The notes: generated by a model not told the origin, from the sequence alone. 64,000 nt of DNA from Stenotrophomonas sp. 364 (GCF_009832905.1 NZ_CP047135.1:1094001-1158000), one strand, 5' to 3'; positions 27,017 to 35,152 are shown, counted from the stretch's first letter. A program made the numbers and translations.

Positions 27017-27046
27017 TTGATCTTGTTGTTGTTGATCTTGTTGTTG
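27017..27046 (+). repeat. Two direct copies of a 15-base GTT-rich unit
   Basis: TTGATCTTGTTGTTG occurs twice in tandem, with a partial third copy after it. This tract is unusually T/G rich for this chromosome. Confidence 0.8.
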
Positions 27047-27101
27047 TTGCAGTTGATGTTGCCGTTGGTTTTTCCACGGGCACCAACCAACTGTCGAGGG
27101 T

Positions 27102-27279
27102 GGGGGTCTGTGGGTTCACGGGACCCTGAGCGCCATGGATGGCGCGACGGAGCTTACAGGGGTGAGGGCGCATTGCTTGCGAGGCACTGTCTCGCATGCG
27201 TCCGAACGCACAGCCGCCAGCGGCTGGGCCGGGCCGCGGAGCGGGACTTGCAGCGTGTCCCGTGAACCCACACACCCCC
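27102..27279. repeat. Large fold-back repeat II (23-base arms, one mismatch)
   Basis: 27102-27124 and 27257-27279 are inverted copies with 22 of 23 bases matching; the inner 16 (TGTGGGTTCACGGGAC) are perfect. The 132-base spacer carries GCGCCATGGATGGCGC. Both this palindrome and GTGAACCCA also occur in fold-back I, so the two share modules. Confidence 0.85.
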
Positions 27280-27322
27280 GCCCAGCTTGGTAGTAAACGG
27301 AAATGGCGCTGTTGGCTTGGAG

Positions 27323-27347
27323 AAAAAAAGGGGGCCTTTCGGCCCCC
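27323..27347 (-). terminator. Rho-independent terminator of the ZnuD-like receptor gene
   Basis: On the minus strand GGGGGCC, loop GAAA, GGCCCCC, then seven T, about 40 bases after the gene's stop. Confidence 0.92.
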
Positions 27348-27384
27348 TCAGGGTGATCAAACGACCCCAGTCGCAAAGCGTGTT

Positions 27385-29580
27385 TTAGAAGAAGGCGCGG
27401 ATGCCGAAGGCGACGCCGCGGCCCGGCAGGGGGGAGTAGTCGCGCAGCAGCGAGGTGTGCGGGCGTACTTCCTGGTTGGTCAGGTTGCTGCCGTCCAGGA
27501 AGACCTCGTAACTGTTGCTGTCGTTGCGGTCCCAGCGGTAGGCCAGGTGTGCGTCCACCAGCGTGTAGCCCTTGCTCGGATCCTCGTTCTGCGCCACATC
27601 CTTCTGGCTGCTGTAGCGCACCGCGCCCACCGATGCCCGCCAGCCGTCACGCGACCAACGCAGGTCCGCGCCCACGCGGCCCGGGGCGATCCGCGGCAGG
27701 TAACCGGTGTTGGCCAGGGCCACGCTGTAATTGTGGTTGTGGTCGCCGTGCGGCACGGCGATGTCCACGTTGCGGCTGCCACTGCCGTCCAGCTCCGCCT
27801 TCACATAGTCGCCGAACACCCGCAGATCCCAGTCGCCTGCGTTGCCCTCGAACAGATGGAACAGGGCTTCGGCCTCGGCTCCCTTGAAGGTTGCGTCCTG
27901 CTGGGTCCATAGGCGGACCGGCAGCGATTCGACCACGCCGGTGTCGGCCAGGTAGATGAAGTCCTTGAACTTGGTCTGGTAGATCGAGGCGGAGAAGTCG
28001 ACGCGGTCGCTGTGGGTGTGGATGCCCAGCTCGACGCGCTGGCCGCGTTCGGTTTTCAGGTTTGCATCACCGATTTCCAGCGAGCGGGTGGCGATGTGCG
28101 CGCCGGCCGCGTAGAGCTCTTCGTTGGTCGGGGCGCGCTCGGAGCTGTCGATGCCGAAGCGCAGATCCACGGCGTCGTTGAGGGTCCAGATGCCGGCCGC
28201 GGAGAGATTGGTGGCGTCGAACTTGCGGGCGCGGTAATCACCGGTCGGGTCCAGCTTGACCTGGTCATGGCGACCGCCGAGTTCGAGCTTGAACGGACCG
28301 AACTGCTTCTCCTGCAGCACGAACAGGCCGATGTTCTTCGTCCCGGTATCGGGCACGAAGGCTTCCTCGCCCTTGGCACCGAAGTCGCTGTTGCCGAACT
28401 GCAGGCCGAAGGCGCCGTCCCAGCCGCCGATCTGTTCCTGCACGGCTTCCAGGCGACCTTCGATGCCACGGTTGGTGAAGCGCGTGGCCGGCGTGCCGGC
28501 TTCCAGTTCGGTGTGCTCGTAGTCGGTGTAGGCCGTACGCAGGTTGATGTTCTTCAGGAACGAGGTCGGCTGGTAAATGCCGCCCTTGGCTTCGAAGCGG
28601 TTCTGCACCATGTCGATGCGGACGTCGTGCTCGTCGCCTTCTTCTTCGTCGCCATGGTCGTGATCGTGGTCATGATCATGGTCGTCGTCGGCGTGCACGT
28701 GCGCGCCGTTGGGAATGCCGTAGTTGGTGCGGTAGGTGCTGGCGGACACGCCGAAGTAGCCGTCATCGCCCAGCCAGGTGGCGCCGACGCCGCCGGCGCG
28801 GGTGCGGATCGAACTGTTGTCCAGGCGGCCGCGGCGCGGTTCGTCTGTGTCGCCTTCGGCGTGGTCGTGGCCGCTGTGGTCTTCCAGGCCATCGATCACC
28901 GCGTAGCCGGGAATGCGGTAGTCATCGCCGTTGCGGACCAGGCCGTCGACATGCAGCACGACGTTGCCGCTGACACCGTCCAGGCGGAACATGCCGCTGC
29001 GTTCGTCGTTCACCGAATTGCCGCGCAGTTCGGCGCGACCACTCAGCGGACGATCCGGCAGTTCGCGGGCGATGCGGCCGTCGACCACATTGACCGCGCC
29101 GCCGATAGCGCCGCTGCCGAACAGCAGCGTGGCCGGGCCCTTCAGCACTTCGATCTGGTCGGCCAGGAACGGCTCGATGCTGGTGGCATGGTCGGCGCTG
29201 ACCGTGGAGGCATCCATGTTGCCCATGCCATTGGACAGCACCGCCACGCGCGGGCCTTCCTGGCCGCGGATGATCGGGCGGCCTACGCCGGGGCCGAAGA
29301 AGGTGCTCTGCACGCCGGGCAGCTTGGCCACGGTGTCGCCGAGGGTGCCGGCCTTCTGCTCGTCCAGGCGCTCACCGGCCAGTACGTCCACCGGGCGGGC
29401 CAGCGATTCAGCATCGCCCTGCAGCGGCGAGGCGGTGACCTTCACGGTGGACAGCTCGGTCAGGTGGCCGTCGCGGTGGCTGTCGGGGGCGTCCGCCGCC
29501 AGTGCCAGCGACGGCAGCAACGCGGCGGCAAGTGCCAGGGACAGGGCGTGGGGTGTGAGCAGGAGGGAGCTGGAGCGCAT
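27385..29580 (-). CDS. TonB-dependent outer-membrane receptor, ZnuD-like (zinc)
   Basis: 731 residues. The signal peptide is hydrophobic and ends ALAADA. The plug domain begins ELSTVKVTASPL (TonB-box region) and contains LPGVQSTFFGPGVGRPIIRGQEGPR in pieces, SADHATSIEPFLADQIEVLKGPATLLFGSGAIGGAVNV. The beta-barrel ends in the aromatic GVAFGIRAFF. Two extracellular loops are rich in His and Asp: DHSGHDHAEGDTDE and the longer HADDDHDHDHDHDHGDEEE, as in zinc receptors of the ZnuD group. It would import zinc when zinc is scarce. ATG 29580 is chosen over a start 7 codons upstream because it gives the clean signal peptide. A candidate Zur box lies 23-37 bases above it. Confidence 0.9.
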   Translation of the reverse strand: MRSSSLLLTPHALSLALAAALLPSLALAADAPDSHRDGHLTELSTVKVTASPLQGDAESLARPVDVLAGERLDEQKAGTLGDTVAKLPGVQSTFFGPGVGRPIIRGQEGPRVAVLSNGMGNMDASTVSADHATSIEPFLADQIEVLKGPATLLFGSGAIGGAVNVVDGRIARELPDRPLSGRAELRGNSVNDERSGMFRLDGVSGNVVLHVDGLVRNGDDYRIPGYAVIDGLEDHSGHDHAEGDTDEPRRGRLDNSSIRTRAGGVGATWLGDDGYFGVSASTYRTNYGIPNGAHVHADDDHDHDHDHDHGDEEEGDEHDVRIDMVQNRFEAKGGIYQPTSFLKNINLRTAYTDYEHTELEAGTPATRFTNRGIEGRLEAVQEQIGGWDGAFGLQFGNSDFGAKGEEAFVPDTGTKNIGLFVLQEKQFGPFKLELGGRHDQVKLDPTGDYRARKFDATNLSAAGIWTLNDAVDLRFGIDSSERAPTNEELYAAGAHIATRSLEIGDANLKTERGQRVELGIHTHSDRVDFSASIYQTKFKDFIYLADTGVVESLPVRLWTQQDATFKGAEAEALFHLFEGNAGDWDLRVFGDYVKAELDGSGSRNVDIAVPHGDHNHNYSVALANTGYLPRIAPGRVGADLRWSRDGWRASVGAVRYSSQKDVAQNEDPSKGYTLVDAHLAYRWDRNDSNSYEVFLDGSNLTNQEVRPHTSLLRDYSPLPGRGVAFGIRAFF

Positions 29581-29602
29581 AGGGCAAGGGCCTTCGGTCA
29601 AT

Positions 29603-29617
29603 TGTTACAATATATCA
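29603..29617. promoter_or_regulatory. Candidate Zur box before the ZnuD-like gene
   Basis: TGTTACAATATATCA matches the palindromic Zur pattern TGTTATAATATAACA at 13 of 15 bases. It lies just above the receptor start in an AT-rich island that stands out from the GC-rich surroundings. Confidence 0.65.
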
Positions 29618-29695
29618 ATGGTGGGGCGCGCGAATCCCGTCAATGGGACGGGGTAGGGCAAGTCAGGGGGAGGCAAGGGTGCGCGTCAGGATTGA

Positions 29696-29714
29696 TGTTA
29701 TATTATTCCATAAC
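29696..29714. promoter_or_regulatory. Candidate Zur box before the MerC-like gene
   Basis: TGTTATATTATTCCATAAC matches the left half of the Zur pattern perfectly (TGTTATA-N-TAT) and is weaker in the right half. It lies 25 bases before the MerC-like start. Confidence 0.55.
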
Positions 29715-29738
29715 GCTTCGCCGACCCTGCTGGAAGTC

Positions 29739-30152
29739 ATGCCCCTGTTCGCTCGTGTTCGCCATCTGCTGGATCGTTTCGGTGCCACCGGCTCGTTGCT
29801 GTGCGCCGTGCATTGCGCTGTGTTGCCGGTGCTGCTGGCGGCTGCGCCGTCGTTGGGGCTGTCGGTCTGGATGGGCGACGGCGTGGAGCTGGCACTGGTG
29901 AGCTTTGTCACCCTGCTGGGCCTGTTCAGCCTGGTCTGGGGCTGGCGCCGGCACGGCGCGCTGCGCGCGCTGGCCTTTCTGATCCCGGGCCTGACCGCGC
30001 TGTGGGCGGGGTTGCTGTACGACCCGCTGCACCATTCAGCCGTGCCGCATGCGGTGGTGATGACCCTGGGTGGCGTGCTGGTGGGCGTTGCGCACCTGGT
30101 CAACCTGCGGCTGAACCACGGCCACGTCCACGACGCCAGCTGTGCTCATTGA
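29739..30152 (+). CDS. MerC-domain membrane protein
   Basis: 137 residues with about four membrane helices. The first contains GSLLCAVHCAVLPVLLA, the CxxxHC metal site characteristic of MerC. A tail rich in His and Cys ends the protein (LNHGHVHDASCAH). MerC proteins were first described as mercuric-ion transporters, but chromosomal copies next to zinc genes are common, and this one is not in a mer operon (no merR, merA or merP). It is divergent from the ZnuD-like receptor gene, with two candidate Zur boxes between them, so a role in zinc handling under zinc limitation is inferred. ATG 29739 has a weak ribosome site (GGAAG close by). Confidence 0.85.
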   Translation: MPLFARVRHLLDRFGATGSLLCAVHCAVLPVLLAAAPSLGLSVWMGDGVELALVSFVTLLGLFSLVWGWRRHGALRALAFLIPGLTALWAGLLYDPLHHSAVPHAVVMTLGGVLVGVAHLVNLRLNHGHVHDASCAH

Positions 30153-30268
30153 GAGCGCGCATGGTAGGCTTCCAGATCGTGCGCGGGGGCGCCTGAGAGG
30201 GCGGCCCCGCCGAACCCGTGTCAGTGCGGGGTAATCAGAATCAGGTTTCAGACTAAGGAGTTGACGAC

Positions 30269-30451
30269 ATGGGTAAGGGTGACCGCAAGACCGCCAAGGG
30301 CAAGCGTTTCAACGCCAGCTACGGCAATTCGCGCTCGCACGTGGTGAGCAAGGTGGCCGTGGGTGCAGCTGCGCCGGTCGCCAAGAAGACCGTTGCCAAG
30401 GCACCGGCGAAGAAGGCCGTTGCCAAGAAGGCTGTCGCCAAGACCGGTTGA
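30269..30451 (+). CDS. 30S ribosomal protein bTHX
   Basis: 60 residues, very basic. The N-terminus MGKGDRKTAKGKRFNASYGNSR is split here as MGKGDRKTAKGKRFNASYG and NSR, the conserved bTHX core that packs into the head of the small subunit. The remainder is a low-complexity Ala/Lys/Val tail (AKKTVAKAPAKKAVAKKAV) longer than in many homologues. A good AAGGAG lies 9 bases above ATG 30269, and a strong terminator follows, so it is a single-gene unit with high expected expression. Confidence 0.88.
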   Translation: MGKGDRKTAKGKRFNASYGNSRSHVVSKVAVGAAAPVAKKTVAKAPAKKAVAKKAVAKTG

Positions 30452-30473
30452 TCCCGCCTGGCGGGTCGAAGAA

Positions 30474-30500
30474 AACGCGGCGCTTGCGCCGCGTTTTTTT
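30474..30500 (+). terminator. Rho-independent terminator of the bTHX gene
   Basis: AACGCGGCGC, TT, GCGCCGCGTT with the T run continuing to 30501. Confidence 0.93.
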
Positions 30501-30542
30501 TATGCGTCAACCAAACACCTCGCCTCACGCGCGGTGTCCGGA

Positions 30543-31796
30543 TCAGCGCAGTGCCGGCAACAACCGCTCGGGATCCCCATCGTTGGGCGCCGCTGGAACG
30601 CCCAGCAGGCGCGCCAGCAGCGGGTACACGTCGACGTTGTCGAAGCCTTCGATGGTCTGGCCCTGCTTGAACGACGGGCCGCGGGCGATGAACACCGCGC
30701 GCATCGACGGCAGGGCGTTGTCGTACCCATGCGAACCGCGGGTGCCGGGCGCGCGCGCGGCCACGCTGGCGCGGCTGAGCGCGTTCCAGCCCTCGTGCAT
30801 CTGGCACACGATCGGGGGAATGCGCGGGTTGGAGCCGTAGTGCCAGCGCGCCGGCAGCGTCTGCCGGGTCCAGCAGTCGTACTGCGCGTGTGCACCCAAC
30901 AGCACCTTTTCGGCCTCACGGCGCTTGCCCGGCAAGGGCGCAAACCCCACCGACTGCCCCATCGAGACATCGGTGGCAATGGTCGGGTCGACCATGTCTT
31001 CAATCGCGATGGTCTGGCCGTCGGGCACGGTGGCCATGCCATGGTCGGACACCACGATCACGTTGGTGCTGGCGTCCAGCCCGCGCGATTGCAGGCCGTC
31101 CAGCAGCCGGCCGATGGCAGCGTCGACCTCGCCGATCGCAGCGGCATACTCGGGCGAATCGGGGCCATGGTCGTGGCCGGCGTGGTCGACCTGTTCCATG
31201 TACAACGTGACCAACCGCGGCGCATCGGCGTCGGTCTGGCCGACCCAGCCCAGCACCTGGTCCACCCGGGCGGGCAACGGCACGCTCGCATCGTAGGTGC
31301 GCCACTGGCTCGGGCGTACGCCCTGGATGGCGGCTTCGCTGCCGGGCCAGGACAACGTGGCGGTGCGCACCCCGGCATTCTCCGCGCCCACCCAGATCGG
31401 CTCGCCGCCCCACCAGCGGGCATCGGTCACTGCCTCGCGCTTGCTCAGACGGAAACTGCCCAGCGCGTCCTCGTGCATGCTGTTGTGGATGATGCCGTGG
31501 TGGTCCGGACGCAGCCCGGTGACCAGGGTGTAGTGGTTGGGGAAGGTCAGTGACGGATACGACGGGGTCATCCAGCGCGCACGCACGCCCCCGTCGACAA
31601 GGCGCGACAGGTTGGGGGTGATGCCGCGGTCGAGCATGTCCGCACGCAGGCCGTCGATGGACACCAGCAGCAGCTTCGGCGCGGCGGGCGTGGCGACCGG
31701 CGCGCTGCCGGCCGTCGGGGAGTCGGAAGGAACGCTGGCACAGCTGGTCAACGCGAGGGTGGCGGCAAGCGCCAACGAAAGGCGGACGGAAGTCAT
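30543..31796 (-). CDS. Nucleotide pyrophosphatase/phosphodiesterase (NPP, alkaline phosphatase superfamily), lipoprotein
   Basis: 417 residues. A lipoprotein signal with LTSCAS (Cys near residue 19) places it in the periplasm. The NPP metal and nucleophile residues are all visible: Asp in LVSIDGLR, the catalytic Thr in YPSLTFPNHYTLVTG, Asp and His in EQVDHAGHDHG, Asp-His in VSDHGM and the last His in GSHGYDN. Bacterial NPPs of this kind, including the structurally studied Xanthomonas enzyme, cleave phosphodiesters such as nucleotides. It is alone between the bTHX gene (convergent) and the repair pair. Confidence 0.93.
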   Translation of the reverse strand: MTSVRLSLALAATLALTSCASVPSDSPTAGSAPVATPAAPKLLLVSIDGLRADMLDRGITPNLSRLVDGGVRARWMTPSYPSLTFPNHYTLVTGLRPDHHGIIHNSMHEDALGSFRLSKREAVTDARWWGGEPIWVGAENAGVRTATLSWPGSEAAIQGVRPSQWRTYDASVPLPARVDQVLGWVGQTDADAPRLVTLYMEQVDHAGHDHGPDSPEYAAAIGEVDAAIGRLLDGLQSRGLDASTNVIVVSDHGMATVPDGQTIAIEDMVDPTIATDVSMGQSVGFAPLPGKRREAEKVLLGAHAQYDCWTRQTLPARWHYGSNPRIPPIVCQMHEGWNALSRASVAARAPGTRGSHGYDNALPSMRAVFIARGPSFKQGQTIEGFDNVDVYPLLARLLGVPAAPNDGDPERLLPALR

Positions 31797-31883
31797 CCGG
31801 TCATGATAGTCCGGCGGGGTGACGCGGCGAAGACAGCCGATGGCACGGTCAGGGCGCGTGCGCGGTGTGCGCCGCGTGCGGGA

Positions 31884-32375
31884 TCAGGCGAACAGCGCGC
31901 CGGTATGCGCTTCCAGTTGCAGCAGTGCGGCCTTGGTCGGCAGCCCGCCGCCGAAGCCGGTGAGTGCGCCGCTGCTGCCGATCACCCGGTGGCAGGGCAG
32001 TACGATCGGCAGCGGGTTACGGCCGTTGGCGGCACCGACCGCGCGGCTGGCGGTCGGGTGGCCGATGTGGCGGGCCAGTTCCACGTAGCTCCAGGTCTGG
32101 CCAAACGGAATGTCGGCCAGCGCCTTCCACACGCGCAGCTGGAATTCGGTGCCCTGCGGTGCCAACGGCAATTCGAAACGCTGGCGGTCACCGTGCAGGT
32201 ATTGCAGCAATTGGGTGCGCGCATCGCGCAGCGCATCGGCGTCGTGCTGCCAGTGCGCGCGGCCCTTCGCGTCGTAGCGGTTGTTCTCGAACAGGATGTG
32301 GTGGATGCCCAGGCTGTCACCGGCCACGGTCAGGGCCCCGATCGGGCTGTCGAAAGTGTCGTACAAGAGGGTCAT
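31884..32375 (-). CDS. ogt: Methylated-DNA--[protein]-cysteine S-methyltransferase
   Basis: 163 residues, usual for Ogt. It removes methyl groups from O6-methylguanine by transfer to its own cysteine. The active-site motif is LPCHRVIGSSGALTGFGGG, preceded by the helix-turn-helix region FQLRVWKALADIPFGQTWSYVE in pieces and ASRAVGAANGRNPLPIV. ATG 32375 starts MTLLYDTFDSPIG, as in homologues. It follows the Ada-AlkA gene by 4 bases, so the pair is one adaptive-response operon. Confidence 0.95.
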   Translation of the reverse strand: MTLLYDTFDSPIGALTVAGDSLGIHHILFENNRYDAKGRAHWQHDADALRDARTQLLQYLHGDRQRFELPLAPQGTEFQLRVWKALADIPFGQTWSYVELARHIGHPTASRAVGAANGRNPLPIVLPCHRVIGSSGALTGFGGGLPTKAALLQLEAHTGALFA

Positions 32376-32379
32376 GGGC

Positions 32380-33837
32380 TCACTCCAGAGGTGGGGCGGA
32401 CAGGTGCCACAGATGCAGCACGGCATAGGCGCGCCACGGTCGCCAGGCCTGCGAGCGCGCTTCGGTGGCGCGTTCGGTCAGGCGTATCCCGTCGCCCAGA
32501 ACCTGCTGCAGGACCAGGTCACCGGCGGGGAAGGCATCGGGAAGCGCCAGTGCGCGCAATGCCATGTAATGCGCGGTCCACGGCCCGATCCCGGGCAAGG
32601 CCACGCAGCGTTCAACGAAGCTCTCCAAGCGTTGGCCGGCGCTGAAATCCAGGCGGCCTTCGGCCACGGCGAGGGCCACGGCGCGCACGGTGGCGGCGCG
32701 CGTTTTCGGCAGCCCGATGCTCTCCAACGGCGCCTCGGCCAGCGCCTGCGGGGTCGGGAACTGGCGGTCCAGGCCGGCGGGCATGCCGTCCAGCTCTTGC
32801 CCGAACCGATCCACCACGCGGCGCGCCAGAGTCGTGGCCGCGGCCACGCTGACCTGCTGGCCGAGCACCGCGCGCACCGCCACTTCGAACCCATCCCAGC
32901 CACCGGGCACGCGCAGCCCCGGCCGCAGGGCGATGCCGCGCGCAAGCAGCGGGTCCTGCGCCAGGGTGGTGTGCACGATGCGCAGGTCGGCATCGAGATC
33001 GAAGATGCGGCGCACCCGGCGCACGATCCCGGGGATGGCGCGCGGGTCGACCTGGCCCAGTTGCAGGCGCAGTTCGGACCGCCTGGGGTCGGCGGTGACC
33101 CGCAGCATGCTGGGCCGCTCGGGCGGTCCGATGACGCGCTGGTAGCTGTCCGCGTCGATGCATTCGATGCCGGGAATCGAGCGTCGGCGCAGGAAGCCGA
33201 GCATCGCGTCGAAATCCAGCGGCGGCCGATAGCCCAGGCGCAGGGTCAGCGCGCCCTCATCGAGGGCCCCGCGCTGGCGGCGGATGGCGGTGGGCGGCAT
33301 GCCACAGCCGTCCACGAACGCGGCGTTGAAGCGGCGCAGGCTGTTGTAACCGGCGGCCATCGCCACGTCGGTCACCGGCAGCGCGGTCTCGGTCAGCAAC
33401 TGCTTGGCCAGCAGCAGGCGGCGGGTGGCATGGATCTGCGCCGGCGCCGCGCCCAGGCGCGCCACGAACAGGCGCTGCAGTTGTCGCGCGCTCAGGCCCA
33501 GCCGGGTGGCCAGCGCCGGTACTGCGGCGTCCTGCAGGTAGCCATCGTGGATCAGCGCCAACGCGCGCTGCAGTGTTTCGTTGCTGAGCGCGTCCTGGGC
33601 CTCCGGCGCCAGTTCCGGGCGGCAGCGCAGGCACGGGCGGAAGCCGGCAGCCGCAGCCGCGGCGGCAGTGGGGTAGTAGTCCACGTTACGCGGCTTCGGC
33701 GGGGGCGCCGGGCACACCGGCCGGCAGTAGATGCCGGTGCTGCGCACGGCGGTGAAGAACACCCCGTCAAAGCGCGCATCGCGGGCGAGGCGGGCGCTTT
33801 CGCAGGCGGCGTAGTCCAAGGGCAGGGCGGTGTCCAT
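32380..33837 (-). CDS. Ada-AlkA fusion: methyl-phosphotriester sensor/activator and 3-methyladenine DNA glycosylase
   Basis: 485 residues in three parts. Residues 1-80 are the Ada N-terminal zinc domain, with the four cysteines in YCRPVC and CLRC; the first is the methyl acceptor. Residues about 85-180 form an AraC-type helix-turn-helix pair (VPALATRLGLSARQLQRLF, VTDVAMAAGYNSLRRFNAAF). The rest is AlkA: an N-terminal AlkA domain (LTLRLGYRPPLDFDAMLGFL) and an HhH-GPD fold (LPGIGPWTAHYMALRAL with catalytic Asp in FPAGDLVLQ). It would excise alkylated bases and switch on its operon after methyl damage. The Ada C-terminal methyltransferase is absent and supplied by ogt just downstream. ATG 33837 gives the family start. 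Confidence 0.93.
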   Translation of the reverse strand: MDTALPLDYAACESARLARDARFDGVFFTAVRSTGIYCRPVCPAPPPKPRNVDYYPTAAAAAAAGFRPCLRCRPELAPEAQDALSNETLQRALALIHDGYLQDAAVPALATRLGLSARQLQRLFVARLGAAPAQIHATRRLLLAKQLLTETALPVTDVAMAAGYNSLRRFNAAFVDGCGMPPTAIRRQRGALDEGALTLRLGYRPPLDFDAMLGFLRRRSIPGIECIDADSYQRVIGPPERPSMLRVTADPRRSELRLQLGQVDPRAIPGIVRRVRRIFDLDADLRIVHTTLAQDPLLARGIALRPGLRVPGGWDGFEVAVRAVLGQQVSVAAATTLARRVVDRFGQELDGMPAGLDRQFPTPQALAEAPLESIGLPKTRAATVRAVALAVAEGRLDFSAGQRLESFVERCVALPGIGPWTAHYMALRALALPDAFPAGDLVLQQVLGDGIRLTERATEARSQAWRPWRAYAVLHLWHLSAPPLE

Positions 33838-34006
33838 GGGGGCCAGTCTATGCTCGGCGGCCGCGCCCGGCTCGCCATTTTCGGACAGCAATGCGCACGC
33901 CGGCCGCTCTGGTTCAGGGCAGGTTCCCGCGCCGACGGTCGCGCGCACTAGACTGTGCGTTCACGCGCCGCTGCGCGCGCTCCTTCGTACGGATACCGGG
34001 TCGTTC

Positions 34007-35152
34007 ATGTTGCTCAAGTCGTGGTGGTTGCCCCTGTTGTGCCTGGGTCTGGCCGGTTGCAGCCAGCTGGAGAATCCCGGCAACGTCACCGCCGCCGACA
34101 AGGCGGTGCGCGCGCAGACCGCCGATGGCGACCACATGGTGTCGTTCAATGCCGCCGATGCGCCCGCACCGGCACCGTTGCCACCCAAGCGCGGCGACCA
34201 GGGCTGGGGCGAGGCGGCGCTGGAGAACGGCAAGGCGTGGGTAAGCTGCGACACCGATTACGCCGGCGAAGGCGGCGATGGCCTGGCGCTGGAGAGCCTG
34301 GATCGCGCCAGCATCGACGCCGCGCTGGCACCGTGCGTGGAGCGCGGGCTGGTGCGGGTGCGCTACGTGGGCAAGATCAACCCCGGCTTCTCCGAGCTGG
34401 TGGCGCGGTTGGCGATGGTGGCCGACGCGCAACGCATCTCCAAGCGCGTGCTGGACCTGGATTCCAGCGGCGGCCAGGTGGAAGCGGCGATCGTGGCCGG
34501 CGACCGCATCGGCGAATCCAACTGGACCATCTGGATCCGCGAAGGCTCGGTCTGCCACAGCGCCTGCGTGTTCGTGCTGGCCGCCGGCGACAACCGCCTG
34601 GTGGCCGGCAAGGTTGGCATCCATCGGATGATGCGGATCAGTTCCAAGGCCACCTCGCGCGCCGAACTCAACCGCGAGCTCCATGAGGTCTACGACAACG
34701 TCAAGGATTACCTGCAGCGCAACGGCGTGGCGGTGGGCGTGGCCGACCTGATGATGACCGTGCCCAACCGCAGCCTGCGCCTGCTGACCAGCGACGAGCT
34801 GCGCCAGTTCGGGCTCGATGGCACCAACGCGGTGCAGGACGACCTGGAGCGGATCAAGCAGATGCGCAAGTGCGGCGATGATTTCGTGCGGCGCAAGGAC
34901 GCGTTCCTGATCGCCTTCGACCAGACCTGCAAGCGCGAAGGCGCCGAATTGGAAACCGTCAACAGCTGCGGGCAGACGCTCAAGCAGCGCTACGGATTCC
35001 CCGATGCCACCTGCCCGGACGAGAGCCCGCTGTCGGAAATCGACGTGTCCACGTTGCTGCCGTCCAGCGTTGCACCCGGCCAGGACGCGCCGGCCGAGCG
35101 TACCGCCAGCGACGTCGGCCAGCCCTCGCCGGAAACCGCCGAGCGCAACTGA
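34007..35152 (+). CDS. Putative periplasmic lipoprotein with ClpP/crotonase-like fold (COG3904 type)
   Basis: 381 residues. The lipobox is LGLAGCSQ with Cys near residue 18. A ClpP-like core begins at RVRYVGKINPGFSELVARL; LDLDSSGGQVEAAIVAGDRI resembles the oxyanion-forming Gly-rich segment, and SVCHSACVFVLAAGDNRL carries the serine at the position of the ClpP nucleophile within a CxSAC motif. HRMM follows at the expected histidine position. COG3904 proteins are predicted periplasmic proteins of unknown function, and whether they cleave anything is untested. The last 130 residues are an extra, Cys-containing region (RKCGDDF, CKREG, CGQTLK, ATCPDE). Confidence 0.8.
   Translation: MLLKSWWLPLLCLGLAGCSQLENPGNVTAADKAVRAQTADGDHMVSFNAADAPAPAPLPPKRGDQGWGEAALENGKAWVSCDTDYAGEGGDGLALESLDRASIDAALAPCVERGLVRVRYVGKINPGFSELVARLAMVADAQRISKRVLDLDSSGGQVEAAIVAGDRIGESNWTIWIREGSVCHSACVFVLAAGDNRLVAGKVGIHRMMRISSKATSRAELNRELHEVYDNVKDYLQRNGVAVGVADLMMTVPNRSLRLLTSDELRQFGLDGTNAVQDDLERIKQMRKCGDDFVRRKDAFLIAFDQTCKREGAELETVNSCGQTLKQRYGFPDATCPDESPLSEIDVSTLLPSSVAPGQDAPAERTASDVGQPSPETAERN

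Larger units (their letters stand above)
26729..27322. other. Gene-free block of about 0.6 kb with fold-back repeats
   Basis: No protein or RNA gene is supported here. The block holds a short CGAAGC triplet repeat (26751-26768), a large fold-back (26798-26906), a GTT-rich tract (27003-27070) and a second fold-back (27102-27279). No transposase fragment or target-site duplication is evident. The bases before the ZnuD terminator, about 27280-27322, show nothing further. Confidence 0.7.

Noticed and set aside
27017..27046. CRISPR-like array
   Set aside because: Two adjacent 15-base copies without spacers are a simple tandem repeat.
26241..27275. Extension of the MFS frame upstream through marR and the fold-back block
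   Set aside because: The MFS start at 26240 overlaps the marR stop. The upstream part crosses palindromes and a repeat tract and has no protein-like pattern.
26798..27279. Insertion sequence or integron-type element
   Set aside because: There is no transposase or integrase frame and no visible target duplication; fold-back repeat is all that can be supported.
29739..30152. Mercury resistance operon
   Set aside because: Only a MerC-like gene is present; merR, merT, merP and merA are all missing.
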